From assembly GCA_937902315.1 (NCBI GenBank), contig CALGUG010000033.1, forward strand, positions 137,166 to 201,165: DNA of 64,000 nucleotides. The letters run 5' to 3'. The position numbers were made by a program, and so were the translations under genes. The DNA is from an uncultured Chloroflexales bacterium. GTDB lineage: Bacteria; Chloroflexota; Chloroflexia; Chloroflexales; Chloroflexaceae. Positions 49,791 to 59,428 of the stretch are shown here, piece after piece. Within the stretch, counting starts at the first letter, position 1; every line of letters starts with the position of its first letter. The notes beneath the pieces were generated by a model. It was not told the DNA's origin and did not search any database. It was given only the letters and a program-made list of their open reading frames with translations.

Positions 49791-50585
49791 ATGTCTTTGA
49801 GAACAGCTTTACAAATCATTCGCGATGATGTGCGTGCGATCTTTTTGAACGACCCGGCGGCAAAGTCGATAGCTGAAGTCTTGCTTTATCCTGGTTTGCA
49901 CGCCATTGTTATTCATCGTGTAGCTCACGCCCTATGGAAGCGACGCATTCCATTTTTCCCTCGCTTGATCTCGCAGATCGCTCGATTCCTAACCGGTATT
50001 GAGATTCACCCTGGCGCAACGATTGGGCGAGGCTTTTTTATTGACCACGGTATGGGCACGGTGATCGGCGAAACCACCATTATCGGCGATTGGGTTATGC
50101 TCTATCAAGGCGTAACGCTCGGTGGAACTGGCAAACAGCAGGGCAAACGTCACCCCACCCTTGAAGATCAAGTTGTTGTTGGTGTTGGCGCGTCGATTTT
50201 GGGCGATATTACGATCGGTAAAGGTGCTAAGGTTGGTGGTGGTGCAGTTGTTGTGAAAGATGTGCCTCCCCATTCGACGGCCGTAGGCGTACCCGCCCGT
50301 ATTGTAGCGACCCGCGATCCCAACACAGGCGAAACCCGCCGTGTCGAGCAGCTTCCCGATCCCGATGGCGAATTGTTGCGCAGTCTGCGCGACCGCGTTT
50401 TCGAGCTAGAGGCGCGTTTGGCTGTTATGGAACAGGTGACTCACAACCATACCGCCGAGCGCCATGTGAAGGAAGCCGAACTGCCAGCGTTGCTCTGTGC
50501 TGCCCTTGATGAGATCCAGTGCCGGAATAATCGACCCGCATCGAACATCTATGACGAAGATTTCCTGAGCGGCTCAGGAATATAA
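49791..50585 (+). CDS. cysE: Serine O-acetyltransferase
   Basis: 264 residues. It acetylates serine for cysteine synthesis. The left-handed beta-helix hexapeptide repeats run about 65-170 (IEIHPGATIGRGFFIDHGMGTVIGETTIIGDWVMLYQGVTLGGTG) with the catalytic His and Asp in FIDHGMG. The C-terminal extension (180-264) is longer than in the minimal Bacillus-like form and includes a probable coiled coil (LLRSLRDRVFELEARLAVMEQV). cysS follows after 16 bases, so the cysteine supply and charging genes form an operon. Confidence 0.95.
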   Translation: MSLRTALQIIRDDVRAIFLNDPAAKSIAEVLLYPGLHAIVIHRVAHALWKRRIPFFPRLISQIARFLTGIEIHPGATIGRGFFIDHGMGTVIGETTIIGDWVMLYQGVTLGGTGKQQGKRHPTLEDQVVVGVGASILGDITIGKGAKVGGGAVVVKDVPPHSTAVGVPARIVATRDPNTGETRRVEQLPDPDGELLRSLRDRVFELEARLAVMEQVTHNHTAERHVKEAELPALLCAALDEIQCRNNRPASNIYDEDFLSGSGI

Positions 50586-50601
50586 CGAGAATCTAAATCG
50601 T

Positions 50602-52005
50602 ATGAGTATTCAACTGTATAATTCGCTTACGCGCCGAGTCGAACCGCTTGAGACGATCGAACCGCAAGTGGTGCGGATGTATGTCTGTGGCGTAACTGTT
50701 TACGACGATGCCCATATCGGTCATGCCATGTCGGCTATGGTCTTCGATACGATTCGTCGCTATCTAGAATGGTCGGGCTATACGGTCAAACATATCGTCA
50801 ACTTCACCGATGTCGACGATAAGATCATTATGCGCGCCAACGAACAGGGGCGCGACCCGAAAGAGCTGGCCGAACACTATATTCAAGAGTTTTCGGCCCA
50901 ACTAGCCGAGTTGAATGTTTTGCCAGCCACGGCCTATCCGCGTGCTACCGGCACCATGCAAGAGATCATCGACTTCATTCAAGAGCTGATCAATAAAGGT
51001 CACGCCTATGAAGCCGAAGGCGATGTCTACTTCCGGGTCAAGAGCGACGAAGATTATGGCAAGCTCTCGGGGCGCTCGCTCGAAGACATGCTGGCAGGCA
51101 CCCGCTTTGAGGTCGATCCTCGCAAAGAATCGCCCGCCGACTTCGCGCTTTGGAAGGCGGCCAAACCGGGCGAGCCCTTCTGGCCTAGCCCGTGGAGCGA
51201 TGGCCGACCGGGCTGGCACATCGAGTGCTCGGCGATGAGCATGAAGTATCTGGGCGAGCAGATCGACATTCACGGTGGCGGCAACGACTTGGTCTTCCCC
51301 CATCACGAAAACGAGATCGCCCAGAGCGAGTCGCTGACGGGCAAGTCCTTTGCGCGCTACTGGGTCCACAACGGCATGTTGCAGTATGTGAACCCCAAGA
51401 CGCGCATGGTCGAGAAGATGTCGAAGTCGCTCGGCAATGTGGTTACGATCGATGGCTTTTTGAAGAAGTACGATGCTGACGTCTTCCGTCTGATCGTGCT
51501 GAGCAGCTATTACCGCAACCCGCTGACCTATAACGACGAGATCGCCGCCGACAACGCGCGCAAGCTTGAGCGCCTTTTGAGTGCGTTGCGCCCGGCCGTT
51601 GGCGACAAGCCTGATAGCAACAAGCAGCTCGCGCGGGCTTGCGAGCAGGCGCGTGCCGGCTTCAAGGCGGCTATGGATAACGACTTCAATACTTCGAGCG
51701 CTCTGGCCGTTCTGTTTGAACTGGTACGCTCGATCAACGTGGCCCGCGATGCCGAGATCGGCGGCCCCGAGTTTGAAGCCGCCCAAGCGACCTTGCGCGA
51801 ACTGGCTGGTGTGTTGGGCCTGCGTCTGCGCGAACCCAAGCAGAAGAGTCAAGAGGCTGCACCCTTTATCGAGCTTCTGATCGAGATGCGCACCGCACTG
51901 CGCAAGGCCAAACAGTATGAGCTTGCCGATACGATCCGTAGTCGTTTGAGCGAATTAGGCGTAACGCTCGAGGATGGTCCCAAAGGTACGACCTACCGCT
52001 TCTAA
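50602..52005 (+). CDS. cysS: Cysteinyl-tRNA synthetase
   Basis: 467 residues. The class I motif HIGH is in YDDAHIGHAMSAMVFD and KMSKS in EKMSKSLGNVVTI. Zinc ligands are Cys in MYVCGVTVYD, Cys in WHIECSAMS, and His/Glu in VFPHHENEIAQSE. The DALR-type anticodon domain is at the C-terminus. The start ATG is at 50602, 16 bases after cysE, consistent with translational coupling. Confidence 0.97.
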   Translation: MSIQLYNSLTRRVEPLETIEPQVVRMYVCGVTVYDDAHIGHAMSAMVFDTIRRYLEWSGYTVKHIVNFTDVDDKIIMRANEQGRDPKELAEHYIQEFSAQLAELNVLPATAYPRATGTMQEIIDFIQELINKGHAYEAEGDVYFRVKSDEDYGKLSGRSLEDMLAGTRFEVDPRKESPADFALWKAAKPGEPFWPSPWSDGRPGWHIECSAMSMKYLGEQIDIHGGGNDLVFPHHENEIAQSESLTGKSFARYWVHNGMLQYVNPKTRMVEKMSKSLGNVVTIDGFLKKYDADVFRLIVLSSYYRNPLTYNDEIAADNARKLERLLSALRPAVGDKPDSNKQLARACEQARAGFKAAMDNDFNTSSALAVLFELVRSINVARDAEIGGPEFEAAQATLRELAGVLGLRLREPKQKSQEAAPFIELLIEMRTALRKAKQYELADTIRSRLSELGVTLEDGPKGTTYRF

Positions 52006-52133
52006 AGGGAGCTTCAGAGTTCGTTCGAATTTTTGCGAAATGTTGGCTGGTGTTATGCCGCCAACATTTCGTCATTCTCAACCGTTGTAAGCCTACATCG
52101 CTTGTTAGCGCTCTGTTTTCGGGCCTCTTTGCT

Positions 52134-52296
52134 GATAGCAAATCCGGTTGATTGCTTTCTATTTGGCCTGCGGCAGAGTGGAATGTGACCATTTTTGTTG
52201 TGAGAAATTTCGCACTGCAGCGCGAAATTTCTCACAACTCTTTTGCCGTTTTGCGTTACAAGAACGCAACTCTGGAAGCGGATTTGATATGATACA
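52134..52296 (-). repeat. Dispersed repeat family B with internal palindrome, copy 7
   Basis: Ends GCAAATCCGG and GCGGATTTGATAT. Interior TTTGGCCTGCGGCAGAGTGG. Palindrome arms 52198-52215 and 52220-52237 (17 of 18 pairs, loop TGCA). Confidence 0.8.
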
Positions 52297-52395
52297 CCAT
52301 GCGTTTAAAGCTGTATACGTTCGCAAGCTGGCAAGCTGAGAGGGTGATGAAGCAGCTTGGGGATGCAGACAGATACGCCCCTATTTTGGGGCGAG

Positions 52396-52455
52396 CTGTT
52401 GGTAGCCGTAGGCGGACGCGCCGAGGACGGCATGGATGGGCGAAATCTAGCCGCC
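52396..52455 (-). repeat. Dispersed repeat family A, copy 11
   Basis: Core at 52400-52419 on the minus strand, GGCGG end at 52451-52455. Confidence 0.75.
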
Positions 52456-52528
52456 AGAGCGATAAACGCAGTGGATGTAGGATAACTTTTTACCCACATT
52501 ACGAACCTTCAGTCTAGGGAGCATATTC

Positions 52529-53578
52529 ATGAGTTGGTTAGAACTGAGTGTCTCTGTCGACCAAGAGGCGGCAGAATCGGTTGCCGAATTGCTGGCACGC
52601 TATGGCTACAACGGTGGTGTTGTGGCTAACACCCCCTTCAAGCCCGGCGACGAAGGCCCCGAGTTTGAGTACGACACCCAGCGCCCGGTGACCTTGCGCA
52701 CCTATTTGCCGCTTGATGATAAGACCGAAGATGTGCGCAATAAGATCGAGCAGGCGCTGTGGCACCTCGGTCAGATGCGCCCGATCGGCGATTTGCAGGT
52801 TAAGCAGCTCGAGGAAGAGGACTGGGCCAACGCTTGGAAGCAGTATTACAGCATTCAGCGCATCGGTGAGCGCTCGGTGATTGTGCCCTCGTGGTTGGAG
52901 TACGAAGCGCAGCCCGACGATATTGTGCTTGCGCTCGACCCGGGTATGGCTTTCGGCACCGGTCAACACCCGACAACCCAGCTCTGTATGCGCTTGATCG
53001 AGCGTTATGCCAAGCCCGGACAACGGACGCTTGATTTGGGTACGGGCAGCGGTATTTTAGCGATCGCTGCGGCGAAGTTGGGCGCCGGACCGATTTTGGC
53101 GATCGATAACGACCCGATCGCTGTTGAGGCCGCTGCCGTCAATGTGAAACACAACGGGGTTGCTGGCAGCGAGGGTGCCGCCGTTGAGGTTGCCTTGGGT
53201 AGCTTGGGCGCTGGCGGCGCGATGGGCCATTGGCTCAGCGGCGATTTCGGCGAAGAGACGCGCGCCAAGGGTGAATATAAGGTCGCGCCCGGTCAAGTGG
53301 TGCTGGCTCCTGCCGATGAGCAACCCGCCCCGGTCTCGAACCAGTGGACCGACGGCCAACAGTTCGATCTGATTCTTGGTAACTTGATCGCCAAGGTTCT
53401 GGTGATCGTTAGCAACGACTTGGCGGCTGCCCTCAAGCCAGGCGGCTTGCTGATTACCTCGGGCATTATTATCAATCGCGAAGATGAGGTGGCGCTGGCT
53501 CTGGCCGCTGCCGGTCTGCGTCTGCTTGAGCGCCATCAAGAGGGCGAGTGGGTCGCGCTGGTTCACACCAGAGAATGA
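52529..53578 (+). CDS. prmA: Ribosomal protein L11 methyltransferase
   Basis: 349 residues. An N-terminal L11-binding domain (about 1-100) ends with EEDWANAWKQYYSIQRIGERSVIVPSW. The SAM-binding methyltransferase domain follows with LALDPGMAFGTGQHPTTQLCM, LDLGTGSGILAIAAAKLGA and FDLILGNLIAKVL (NPPY-like motif variant NLIA). A ~45-residue insertion (about 210-270, rich in Gly/Ala and charged residues) before FDLILGN makes it longer than E. coli PrmA (293). The start ATG at 52529 follows GGGAG. rsmE lies 70 bases downstream. Confidence 0.93.
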   Translation: MSWLELSVSVDQEAAESVAELLARYGYNGGVVANTPFKPGDEGPEFEYDTQRPVTLRTYLPLDDKTEDVRNKIEQALWHLGQMRPIGDLQVKQLEEEDWANAWKQYYSIQRIGERSVIVPSWLEYEAQPDDIVLALDPGMAFGTGQHPTTQLCMRLIERYAKPGQRTLDLGTGSGILAIAAAKLGAGPILAIDNDPIAVEAAAVNVKHNGVAGSEGAAVEVALGSLGAGGAMGHWLSGDFGEETRAKGEYKVAPGQVVLAPADEQPAPVSNQWTDGQQFDLILGNLIAKVLVIVSNDLAAALKPGGLLITSGIIINREDEVALALAAAGLRLLERHQEGEWVALVHTRE

Positions 53579-53648
53579 CCTAATCGACGGCAATAGCAAT
53601 GGGGCTGCACGACCAGCAGCCCTATTGTTTCATAGATTGAAAACGATT

Positions 53649-54410
53649 ATGCTCGAATATATTCCCAATACTCATCGCTTTTTTGTTGCGCCTGAAGCTA
53701 TTCAAGGCGATCAGGTTTTTTTGAATGAAGCCAGCTTGCTCCATCAGTTAAGCAGCGTGTTGCGCTTGCGTAGCGGCGCTCGTATTTTGCTGCTCGACAA
53801 TAGTGGTAGCGAATATGTGGTCGAGCTCGATCAGATCGAACGCAAGCAAGCTTTCGGCCATGTGATCGAACAGCGCGTAAGCTCTAACGAAACCTCCGTC
53901 ACCTTAACGATCTATATCGCCTTGTTGCGCGGCGAGCGTTTCGAGTTGGTGCTACAAAAAGGGACCGAGCTGGGCGTGCAGCGTTTTGTGCCCGTGCAGT
54001 TCGCCCGCAGTTTGAGCAGCGAGCGCGCCGATGCCAAGAAGATGGAGCGTTGGCAGCGCATCTTGCGCGAGGCCGCCGAGCAGAGCTGTCGTGCCCGTAT
54101 TCCCGAGCTGCTGGCGCCCTTGAGCTTTGAACAAGCCTGCCAGCACGCTCAAGGTTCGCGAGCCTTTCTGCTCTATGAAGGCAATTCTCCTCCTATGCGT
54201 CAGGTTTTGATCTCCTCGTTTAGCGACGCTGCCCCCGAAGGTGGCTACGCCCTCTTTAGCGGCCCTGAAGGCGGAATCACGAGCGAAGAGCTTACAAGTG
54301 CAAGCGCTCATGGTATTATGGCGGTATCACTTGGCCCGCGTATTTTGCGCGCCGAGACAGCGCCAATTGCTGCGACCGCTGCTCTCCTCTTTGCTCTTGG
54401 CGACCTGTAG
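53649..54410 (+). CDS. rsmE: 16S rRNA (uracil-1498-N3)-methyltransferase
   Basis: 253 residues. A SPOUT-fold enzyme. The N-terminal PUA-like domain (HRFFVAPEAIQGDQVFL..LSSVLRLRSGARILLLDN) is followed by a C-terminal knot with YALFSGPEGGITSEELTSA and LGPRILRAETAPIAATAALLF, the family signature. The ATG at 53649 begins the standard start; a longer frame to 53484 overlaps prmA and is not needed. It forms a translation-related cluster with prmA. Confidence 0.95.
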   Translation: MLEYIPNTHRFFVAPEAIQGDQVFLNEASLLHQLSSVLRLRSGARILLLDNSGSEYVVELDQIERKQAFGHVIEQRVSSNETSVTLTIYIALLRGERFELVLQKGTELGVQRFVPVQFARSLSSERADAKKMERWQRILREAAEQSCRARIPELLAPLSFEQACQHAQGSRAFLLYEGNSPPMRQVLISSFSDAAPEGGYALFSGPEGGITSEELTSASAHGIMAVSLGPRILRAETAPIAATAALLFALGDL

Positions 54411-54457
54411 CCTACAAGCTCGATTGCAAGAATCTTCTGAGAGAAAGGATCATTCTG

Positions 54458-55477
54458 ATGCCGCAACTCTACCCATTGTTATTTGAAGATGATTTTCGCG
54501 ATAAGCCATGGGGCAGCCGTCGTTTGCACGATCTTCTCAAAAAGAATGTCTCGCCCGATCGACCGATCGGCGAGAGCTGGGAGATCTGGTCGGGCAGCGT
54601 GATCGCCAATGGCGCTTGGGCTGGCAAGAGTGTTGATGATGTGATCGCCCAACACTGGGACGAGGTGATGGGCACACGCTTGGCCGCTGCTTCGCCGCGC
54701 ACCTTCCCGCTGCTCTACAAGTTTATCGATGCCAACGAATGGCTTTCGGTTCAGGTGCACCCCGACGACAGCTACGCTCAGGCCCACGAAGGCGTGCCTT
54801 TCGGCAAAACCGAGGCTTGGTACATTGTGCACGCCGATCCGGGCGCTCAGATCATTTATGGTTGGAACAAAGAGCTGAGCCGTGAGGCCGTAGCTGCCGC
54901 GATCGAAAACGATCAGATCAAGCAAGATCTCAACTTTGTTGAAGTGAAGACCGGCGATATTGTGCGGGTGCCCGCTGGCACGGTGCATGCCCTAGGCAGC
55001 GGCTTGGTGATCGCTGAGATTCAGCAGAACAGCGATGTGACCTATCGCCTCTACGACTGGGGGCGAGTCGGCCTCGATGGCAAGCCACGCGAGCTGCATG
55101 TCAATCAGTCGCTCGATACGCTCGACTATAGCGCGGTGCAGGGCGGCTTTTTGAACAGCGATGATGTCGAAGCTGTGAACGGTGCGCGGCGTGTCGCGAT
55201 CTGTCGCTACTTCAGCATGGATATCGTCGATCTTGAGCAGCCTTACCAGGTCGATCTAAACGGCGAGCGCTTCTTGATCGTGGTGGTCTTGCGGGGTGGC
55301 TTGAAGCTGACTTACCCCGCTGGCGAGCTTGACTTGAAGGAAGGAAGCAGCGTCTTGTTGCCCGCCGCCTTGGGCAAAACCGTGTTGAGCAGCGCCGACC
55401 AAGCCCGCCTCTTGTTGGTGCAGGTGCCAGATGCGAGCGAGCTGGCTGCCGAAAGCGATGCGCGCAAACGCTTCTAG
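54458..55477 (+). CDS. manA: Mannose-6-phosphate isomerase, class I (short Bacillus-like form)
   Basis: 339 residues. It interconverts fructose 6-phosphate and mannose 6-phosphate. Zinc site residues are in VQVHPDDSYAQ, GKTEAWYIV and VPAGTVHALG. The N-terminal YPLLFEDDFRDKPWGSRRL is typical of the short type I form. DVTYRLYDWGRVGLDGKPRELHV holds the catalytic Arg. It starts after an AGAAAGGA site. It provides mannose precursors for surface glycans. Confidence 0.94.
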   Translation: MPQLYPLLFEDDFRDKPWGSRRLHDLLKKNVSPDRPIGESWEIWSGSVIANGAWAGKSVDDVIAQHWDEVMGTRLAAASPRTFPLLYKFIDANEWLSVQVHPDDSYAQAHEGVPFGKTEAWYIVHADPGAQIIYGWNKELSREAVAAAIENDQIKQDLNFVEVKTGDIVRVPAGTVHALGSGLVIAEIQQNSDVTYRLYDWGRVGLDGKPRELHVNQSLDTLDYSAVQGGFLNSDDVEAVNGARRVAICRYFSMDIVDLEQPYQVDLNGERFLIVVVLRGGLKLTYPAGELDLKEGSSVLLPAALGKTVLSSADQARLLLVQVPDASELAAESDARKRF

Positions 55478-55575
55478 AGCCTGCTAAGGACTTACCATAA
55501 GATCTAGCATTCAAACCCACGATAAGGTATGATGTAGCGTCGATCCGTGCAGCCTTATCCACCGAGGAGGATAGA

Positions 55576-56934
55576 ATGATTCGCAAATCTCGCGCTTTAC
55601 TGATAGGCGCTGTAGCAGCGTGGTTTGTCGCCATGGTTGCTTTTGCAGGCGGTTGGTATGCCGCCCGCACTTTCGGCGATCGTATGAGCATGTTTGCCTT
55701 TATCGGCAGTACGTTTGCCAAACGTGAAGCCCTTAACTCGACTCCACGCAATTTGCGCGATGAATTCGAACTCTTCTGGGATGTTTGGGCCTTGGTCGAT
55801 AGCGAGTTCTATAGCACCGAAACTGTGAGCGATCAAAAGCGAGTCTATGGTGCTATCAGCGGTATGCTGGCCAGTCTGGGCGATAACTATACCTCGTTCC
55901 AAGAGCCAGATATCGCCGCCCAAACCCGCGAAACGATGCGCGGCAGCCTAGAAGGCATCGGCGCTTACATTCGGGCCGAGCAGGGCGTGGTGATGATCGA
56001 TCGCCCGATTAAGAATTCGCCCGCCGCCCGCGCTGGCCTCTTGCCCGACGATATTTTGGTCGCGATCGATGGCGTTCTGGTGAGCGATCTGATCGCAGGC
56101 TTGAGCGACGGCGAGGCCAGCTCGAAGGTCGCCTCGACTATTCGGGGCGAAAAGGGCACCATCGTGCGCTTGACCGTGCGCCGTCCACCCTCGGAGACAA
56201 CCTTCGACATCGAAGTTGAGCGCGATTCTGTAGCCTTAGAGAGCGCTATTACCCAAGTCCTAGATGGCGATCTGCTCTACATCCATATCACCGACTTTAA
56301 GGGCAATACCAGCGAAGAGCTCGACAAACAACTGCGCGAACTGCTGCCCAGCTTCACACCCAAGGGCGTGGTGCTCGATCTGCGCAACAACCCGGGCGGC
56401 TATATCGAAACCGCTCAAAAGATCTTGGGCCACTTCTACGATGGCGTGGCCTTCTACGAGAAGACCAAGGCTTCTGACCTGACCGAATTCAAAACGATCT
56501 CGGCCGATCAAGATGTGCGAATGTTCGATCTGCCGCTCGTTGTGTTAGTTAACAGCGGCTCTGCAAGCTCTTCCGAGATCGTAGCTGGCGCTTTGCGCGA
56601 TCTGCGCCCCAACACCTATCTGGTGGGTGAAACCAGCTTTGGTAAGGGAACGGTTCAGAATATCCATACCCTACGAGATGGGAGCAGCGCACGCATTACG
56701 ATCGCCGAATGGCTTACTCCCAACCAAAGCCAAATCCATAAGCTTGGCATCACACCTGAACAGTTTGTACCCTTCGATTCGGATGTTCGCTACGCCGTGC
56801 CCTGTTTGGGCGAACAACAACCCGCGCCCGGCTTCGAGAACTGTAGTGACTCGCAGCTCTACTGGGGTATGCGCATCTTGATCGATAACGAGCTGCCGCC
56901 TACAACCGAACCAGCTAGTGCTCCGGCCGAATAA
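55576..56934 (+). CDS. S41 family C-terminal processing protease (Ctp-like)
   Basis: 452 residues. An N-terminal membrane anchor (about 8-30, LIGAVAAWFVAMVAFAGGWYAA) places the rest outside the membrane. The PDZ domain lies about 115-215 (GSLEGIGAYIRAEQGVVMIDRPIKNSPAARAGLLPDDILVAIDG). The catalytic core has the Ser in VNSGSASSSEIVAGAL and the Lys in GETSFGKGTVQNIH, the Ser-Lys dyad of Ctp/Tsp proteases, plus GVVLDLRNNPGGYIETA. It trims C-termini of exported proteins. The ribosome site GAGGAGG precedes the ATG at 55576. A long hairpin follows the stop. Confidence 0.95.
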   Translation: MIRKSRALLIGAVAAWFVAMVAFAGGWYAARTFGDRMSMFAFIGSTFAKREALNSTPRNLRDEFELFWDVWALVDSEFYSTETVSDQKRVYGAISGMLASLGDNYTSFQEPDIAAQTRETMRGSLEGIGAYIRAEQGVVMIDRPIKNSPAARAGLLPDDILVAIDGVLVSDLIAGLSDGEASSKVASTIRGEKGTIVRLTVRRPPSETTFDIEVERDSVALESAITQVLDGDLLYIHITDFKGNTSEELDKQLRELLPSFTPKGVVLDLRNNPGGYIETAQKILGHFYDGVAFYEKTKASDLTEFKTISADQDVRMFDLPLVVLVNSGSASSSEIVAGALRDLRPNTYLVGETSFGKGTVQNIHTLRDGSSARITIAEWLTPNQSQIHKLGITPEQFVPFDSDVRYAVPCLGEQQPAPGFENCSDSQLYWGMRILIDNELPPTTEPASAPAE

Positions 56935-56966
56935 AGCGAGCTGAGCGAGCATTTGACCCTACACAA

Positions 56967-57009
56967 GGCAGTGCAAGCGTAGGTGTTTTCGACCTAGGCT
57001 TACACTGCC
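56967..57009 (+). terminator. Hairpin after the S41 protease gene
   Basis: GGCAGTG..AAGC..AGGT / ACCT..GCTT..CACTGCC, about 15 pairs with small mismatches and a GTTTTCG loop, 32 bases past the stop. Confidence 0.6.
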
Positions 57010-57207
57010 CACGTTTAGAACACACTGGTGGCATAGCTCGAACCTTCAAAAGCTGTCTGAATCGATCGAAGGCTTTGTGTAGTGCGTTTCTATGCGTTTT
57101 GGCTTAGAGACGGTATAATCGTGAGCTTGAAAATATCGAACATACGTGCTAAAATAACTCTATATCGCCCCTAAAAACGGCTCCTCATAGCCGTAAGGGC
57201 TGACACC

Positions 57208-57328
57208 AAATCCGCTTAAAGACCTGCACTCTTGCAACGCGGAAAACACAAGACCGGGACAAAATAGTCAAGTTCCACTCTAGCGAAGGCCAAAAAACAC
57301 AAACTGATCAGACGGATTTGGTATGACA
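57208..57328 (+). repeat. Dispersed repeat family B, copy 8
   Basis: Ends CACCAAATCCG and CGGATTTGGTAT. Interior CAAGTTCCACTCTAGCGAAGGCC. No palindrome. Confidence 0.8.
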
Positions 57329-57471
57329 CGAGCCGCGTTTCGGAAGTCGCTTCGCTGTCGAGCAGCCTGTTCAGCAGAGACTGGCATCGAAGCTACACTA
57401 CTTCCTAGTCGCTGTGCTATACTCTAAGATGTTTAAGAGCGGGCGTTGCCTGCCTACTGGTGGATACTGCT

Positions 57472-59355
57472 ATGGCATCTTCAAGAACCAGTGCTCGGGC
57501 TTCATCAGCCAAAGTCACTCCTGAAGCTAATCAGGAACTACGCAATTACCGTCTTGGGGAGCGCGTAGGTCAAGACGAATTGGCGACCTTTTTTAATGCG
57601 ACCCATCTGACGCTCGATCGCCCGGTGGTGGTGCATATTCTGCGCCGCACCGATTGGGTCTCTGCCAGCCGCTTCCAGTTGGCGGCGCGTCTAGCCGCGC
57701 GTCTGAGCCACCCCAATCTCTTACCCGTGCTCGATGCTGGCCACGATGATCGCTACGGCGCCTATTTAGTGACTCCGGCCCTTGAAGCTCGCACCCTTGA
57801 CGAGACGCTCGCAGAGGGTCCGATCGATCCAGTTTTGGCGCTCAACATCGCCAAACAGATCGGGGCCGCGCTTGACTATCTCCACGCTGAGGGCGTTATC
57901 CATCGCGATGTTCAGCCAGCAAACATTCTGGTCACCAAACAGGGCTTGGCCTATCTGACCAACCTGAGTTTGGCGGCTAGCTCCGACACGCCCGACCTTT
58001 CGAGCGTCGACGAAGCCGACTACCTCACGCCCTATTCGGCGCCCGAGCAGCGCCTCGATAGCAGCGATGCCGACCCGGCCCTCGATATCTACGGTTTGGG
58101 CGCCGTGCTTTGGCATATGCTGAGCGGCGAGATCCCGCCGCCGCCCGGCGATACCCTGCCATCGTTGGGCAGCAAAGATCCGACCTTGAGCGCCGCCGAG
58201 CGCGTGTTGCAACGCATGATGGCGCCTCAGCCCCAGCATCGTTTTGGTGACGCAGGCCAAGCGATCGCCGCCCTGCGCCAAGCCTTGCGCATGCAGCTCG
58301 ATCGCGCTACCAGCGACATGGAAGAATCGCGCTGGGAGCCTTCAGCCGAATGGCTCGAAAATCCGCTCGAGACGGCGATCGGCGATCTGCTCGACCAAGG
58401 TTTTATCAGCAAAAGCCGCGCTCGGGCCGATGGCCTGCATCGTACCGATGTGATCCGTCGTTTGCTCGATCGCTGGAGCCGCAAAGGCTTCTTCCGGCGC
58501 AGCCCGCTCGGCCAGTTGATCGAACCGCAACAGATCTCGAGCTACAACATCTATTTTTACGAACTGCGCACCACCTACGAAACGCGCCGACCGCCCGAAA
58601 CGCGCACGCGGCCCCAACAGCCGCGCGAATACAGTTCGGTCGCGTTGCCGCCCAATATCTGGGATGTCGATGTGCCCGACGAAGACGAGTTGCTCGGCGA
58701 GCAAGAGCTCGTCTTGCCCAACTCGATGCGAGTCTTAGACTGTCCCGAGTGTCACGGCAAGGGCAAGATCACCTGCAAAAAGTGTGATGGTCGCGGCCAT
58801 ATCGACCATGTGCGCAAAACCAAGGGACCCAATGGCAGGCTGGTGAGCGAAACGGTGCTCGAGACCTGCAATGTCTGCCACGGCTATAGCAACCAAACTT
58901 GTCCGACCTGCGAGGGCGTGGGCAAGGTGACCGAAGAGCAAGTATTCGTTTGGTCGCGCCGCCACAAGCTCTGGGAAAACACCGATGATATGACCGATCT
59001 GCCCGAGAAGGCGTTGCTCAAGCGGGCCGAACCGGTCTTTAGCTCCGAGATCGATCTGTTTGAAGGGCGCTGGCAGAGCGTGGCTCCCTTGGCAGAGCTG
59101 CTCAAGGCGGCGGTCGACGAAGCCGACGAGCACACTCGCATCACGCATGCCGAGCTGAGCATTAGCGGCGCGACTCTGACCGAGCTCGACTTTGTGTTGA
59201 ACGATAAACCCGGTCGCTTGTTGCTGGTCGGCCACGAAAACGAAGTGCTGGGCGACTGGTCGCTCTACAACTTCGAGCGCATCGCACTGGTTGCGCTGGG
59301 CGCACTCTTCGTTGTGATTGTGTTGATCTGGCTGGCCTCTTGGATGCTAGGCTAG
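57472..59355 (+). CDS. Membrane-anchored pseudokinase with DnaJ-type zinc finger
   Basis: 627 residues from the ATG at 57472 (a GTG at 57460 is possible). Residues about 24-275 have a Ser/Thr kinase fold (YRLGERVGQDELATFF, HPNLLPVLDAG, YLHAEGVIHRDVQPANILV, SAPEQRL, DIYGLGAVLWHMLSGE). Key residues are lost: the beta-3 Lys is replaced in VVVHILRR, HRDxK reads HRDVQ, and the DFG Asp position reads LTNLS. It is therefore probably catalytically dead. Residues 424-484 hold four C-x-x-C pairs, three in DnaJ-like CxxCxGxG form (CPECHGKG, CKKCDGRG, CPTCEGVG) and one altered (CNVCHGYS). A C-terminal membrane helix (about 604-626) ends the chain with almost no tail. It may be a scaffold that senses unfolded proteins (inference). 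Confidence 0.85.
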   Translation: MASSRTSARASSAKVTPEANQELRNYRLGERVGQDELATFFNATHLTLDRPVVVHILRRTDWVSASRFQLAARLAARLSHPNLLPVLDAGHDDRYGAYLVTPALEARTLDETLAEGPIDPVLALNIAKQIGAALDYLHAEGVIHRDVQPANILVTKQGLAYLTNLSLAASSDTPDLSSVDEADYLTPYSAPEQRLDSSDADPALDIYGLGAVLWHMLSGEIPPPPGDTLPSLGSKDPTLSAAERVLQRMMAPQPQHRFGDAGQAIAALRQALRMQLDRATSDMEESRWEPSAEWLENPLETAIGDLLDQGFISKSRARADGLHRTDVIRRLLDRWSRKGFFRRSPLGQLIEPQQISSYNIYFYELRTTYETRRPPETRTRPQQPREYSSVALPPNIWDVDVPDEDELLGEQELVLPNSMRVLDCPECHGKGKITCKKCDGRGHIDHVRKTKGPNGRLVSETVLETCNVCHGYSNQTCPTCEGVGKVTEEQVFVWSRRHKLWENTDDMTDLPEKALLKRAEPVFSSEIDLFEGRWQSVAPLAELLKAAVDEADEHTRITHAELSISGATLTELDFVLNDKPGRLLLVGHENEVLGDWSLYNFERIALVALGALFVVIVLIWLASWMLG

Positions 59356-59369
59356 GCTTTCAGTGCTAG

Positions 59370-59397
59370 GCTGCTGTCGTCTGACAGCAGCTTTTTT
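59370..59397 (+). terminator. Intrinsic terminator of the pseudokinase gene
   Basis: GCTGCTGTC / GACAGCAGC, 9 bp with loop GTCT, then TTTTTT. Confidence 0.92.
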
Positions 59398-59428
59398 CAT
59401 CCCCAACATTCCCCAACCTTGTCGACAT

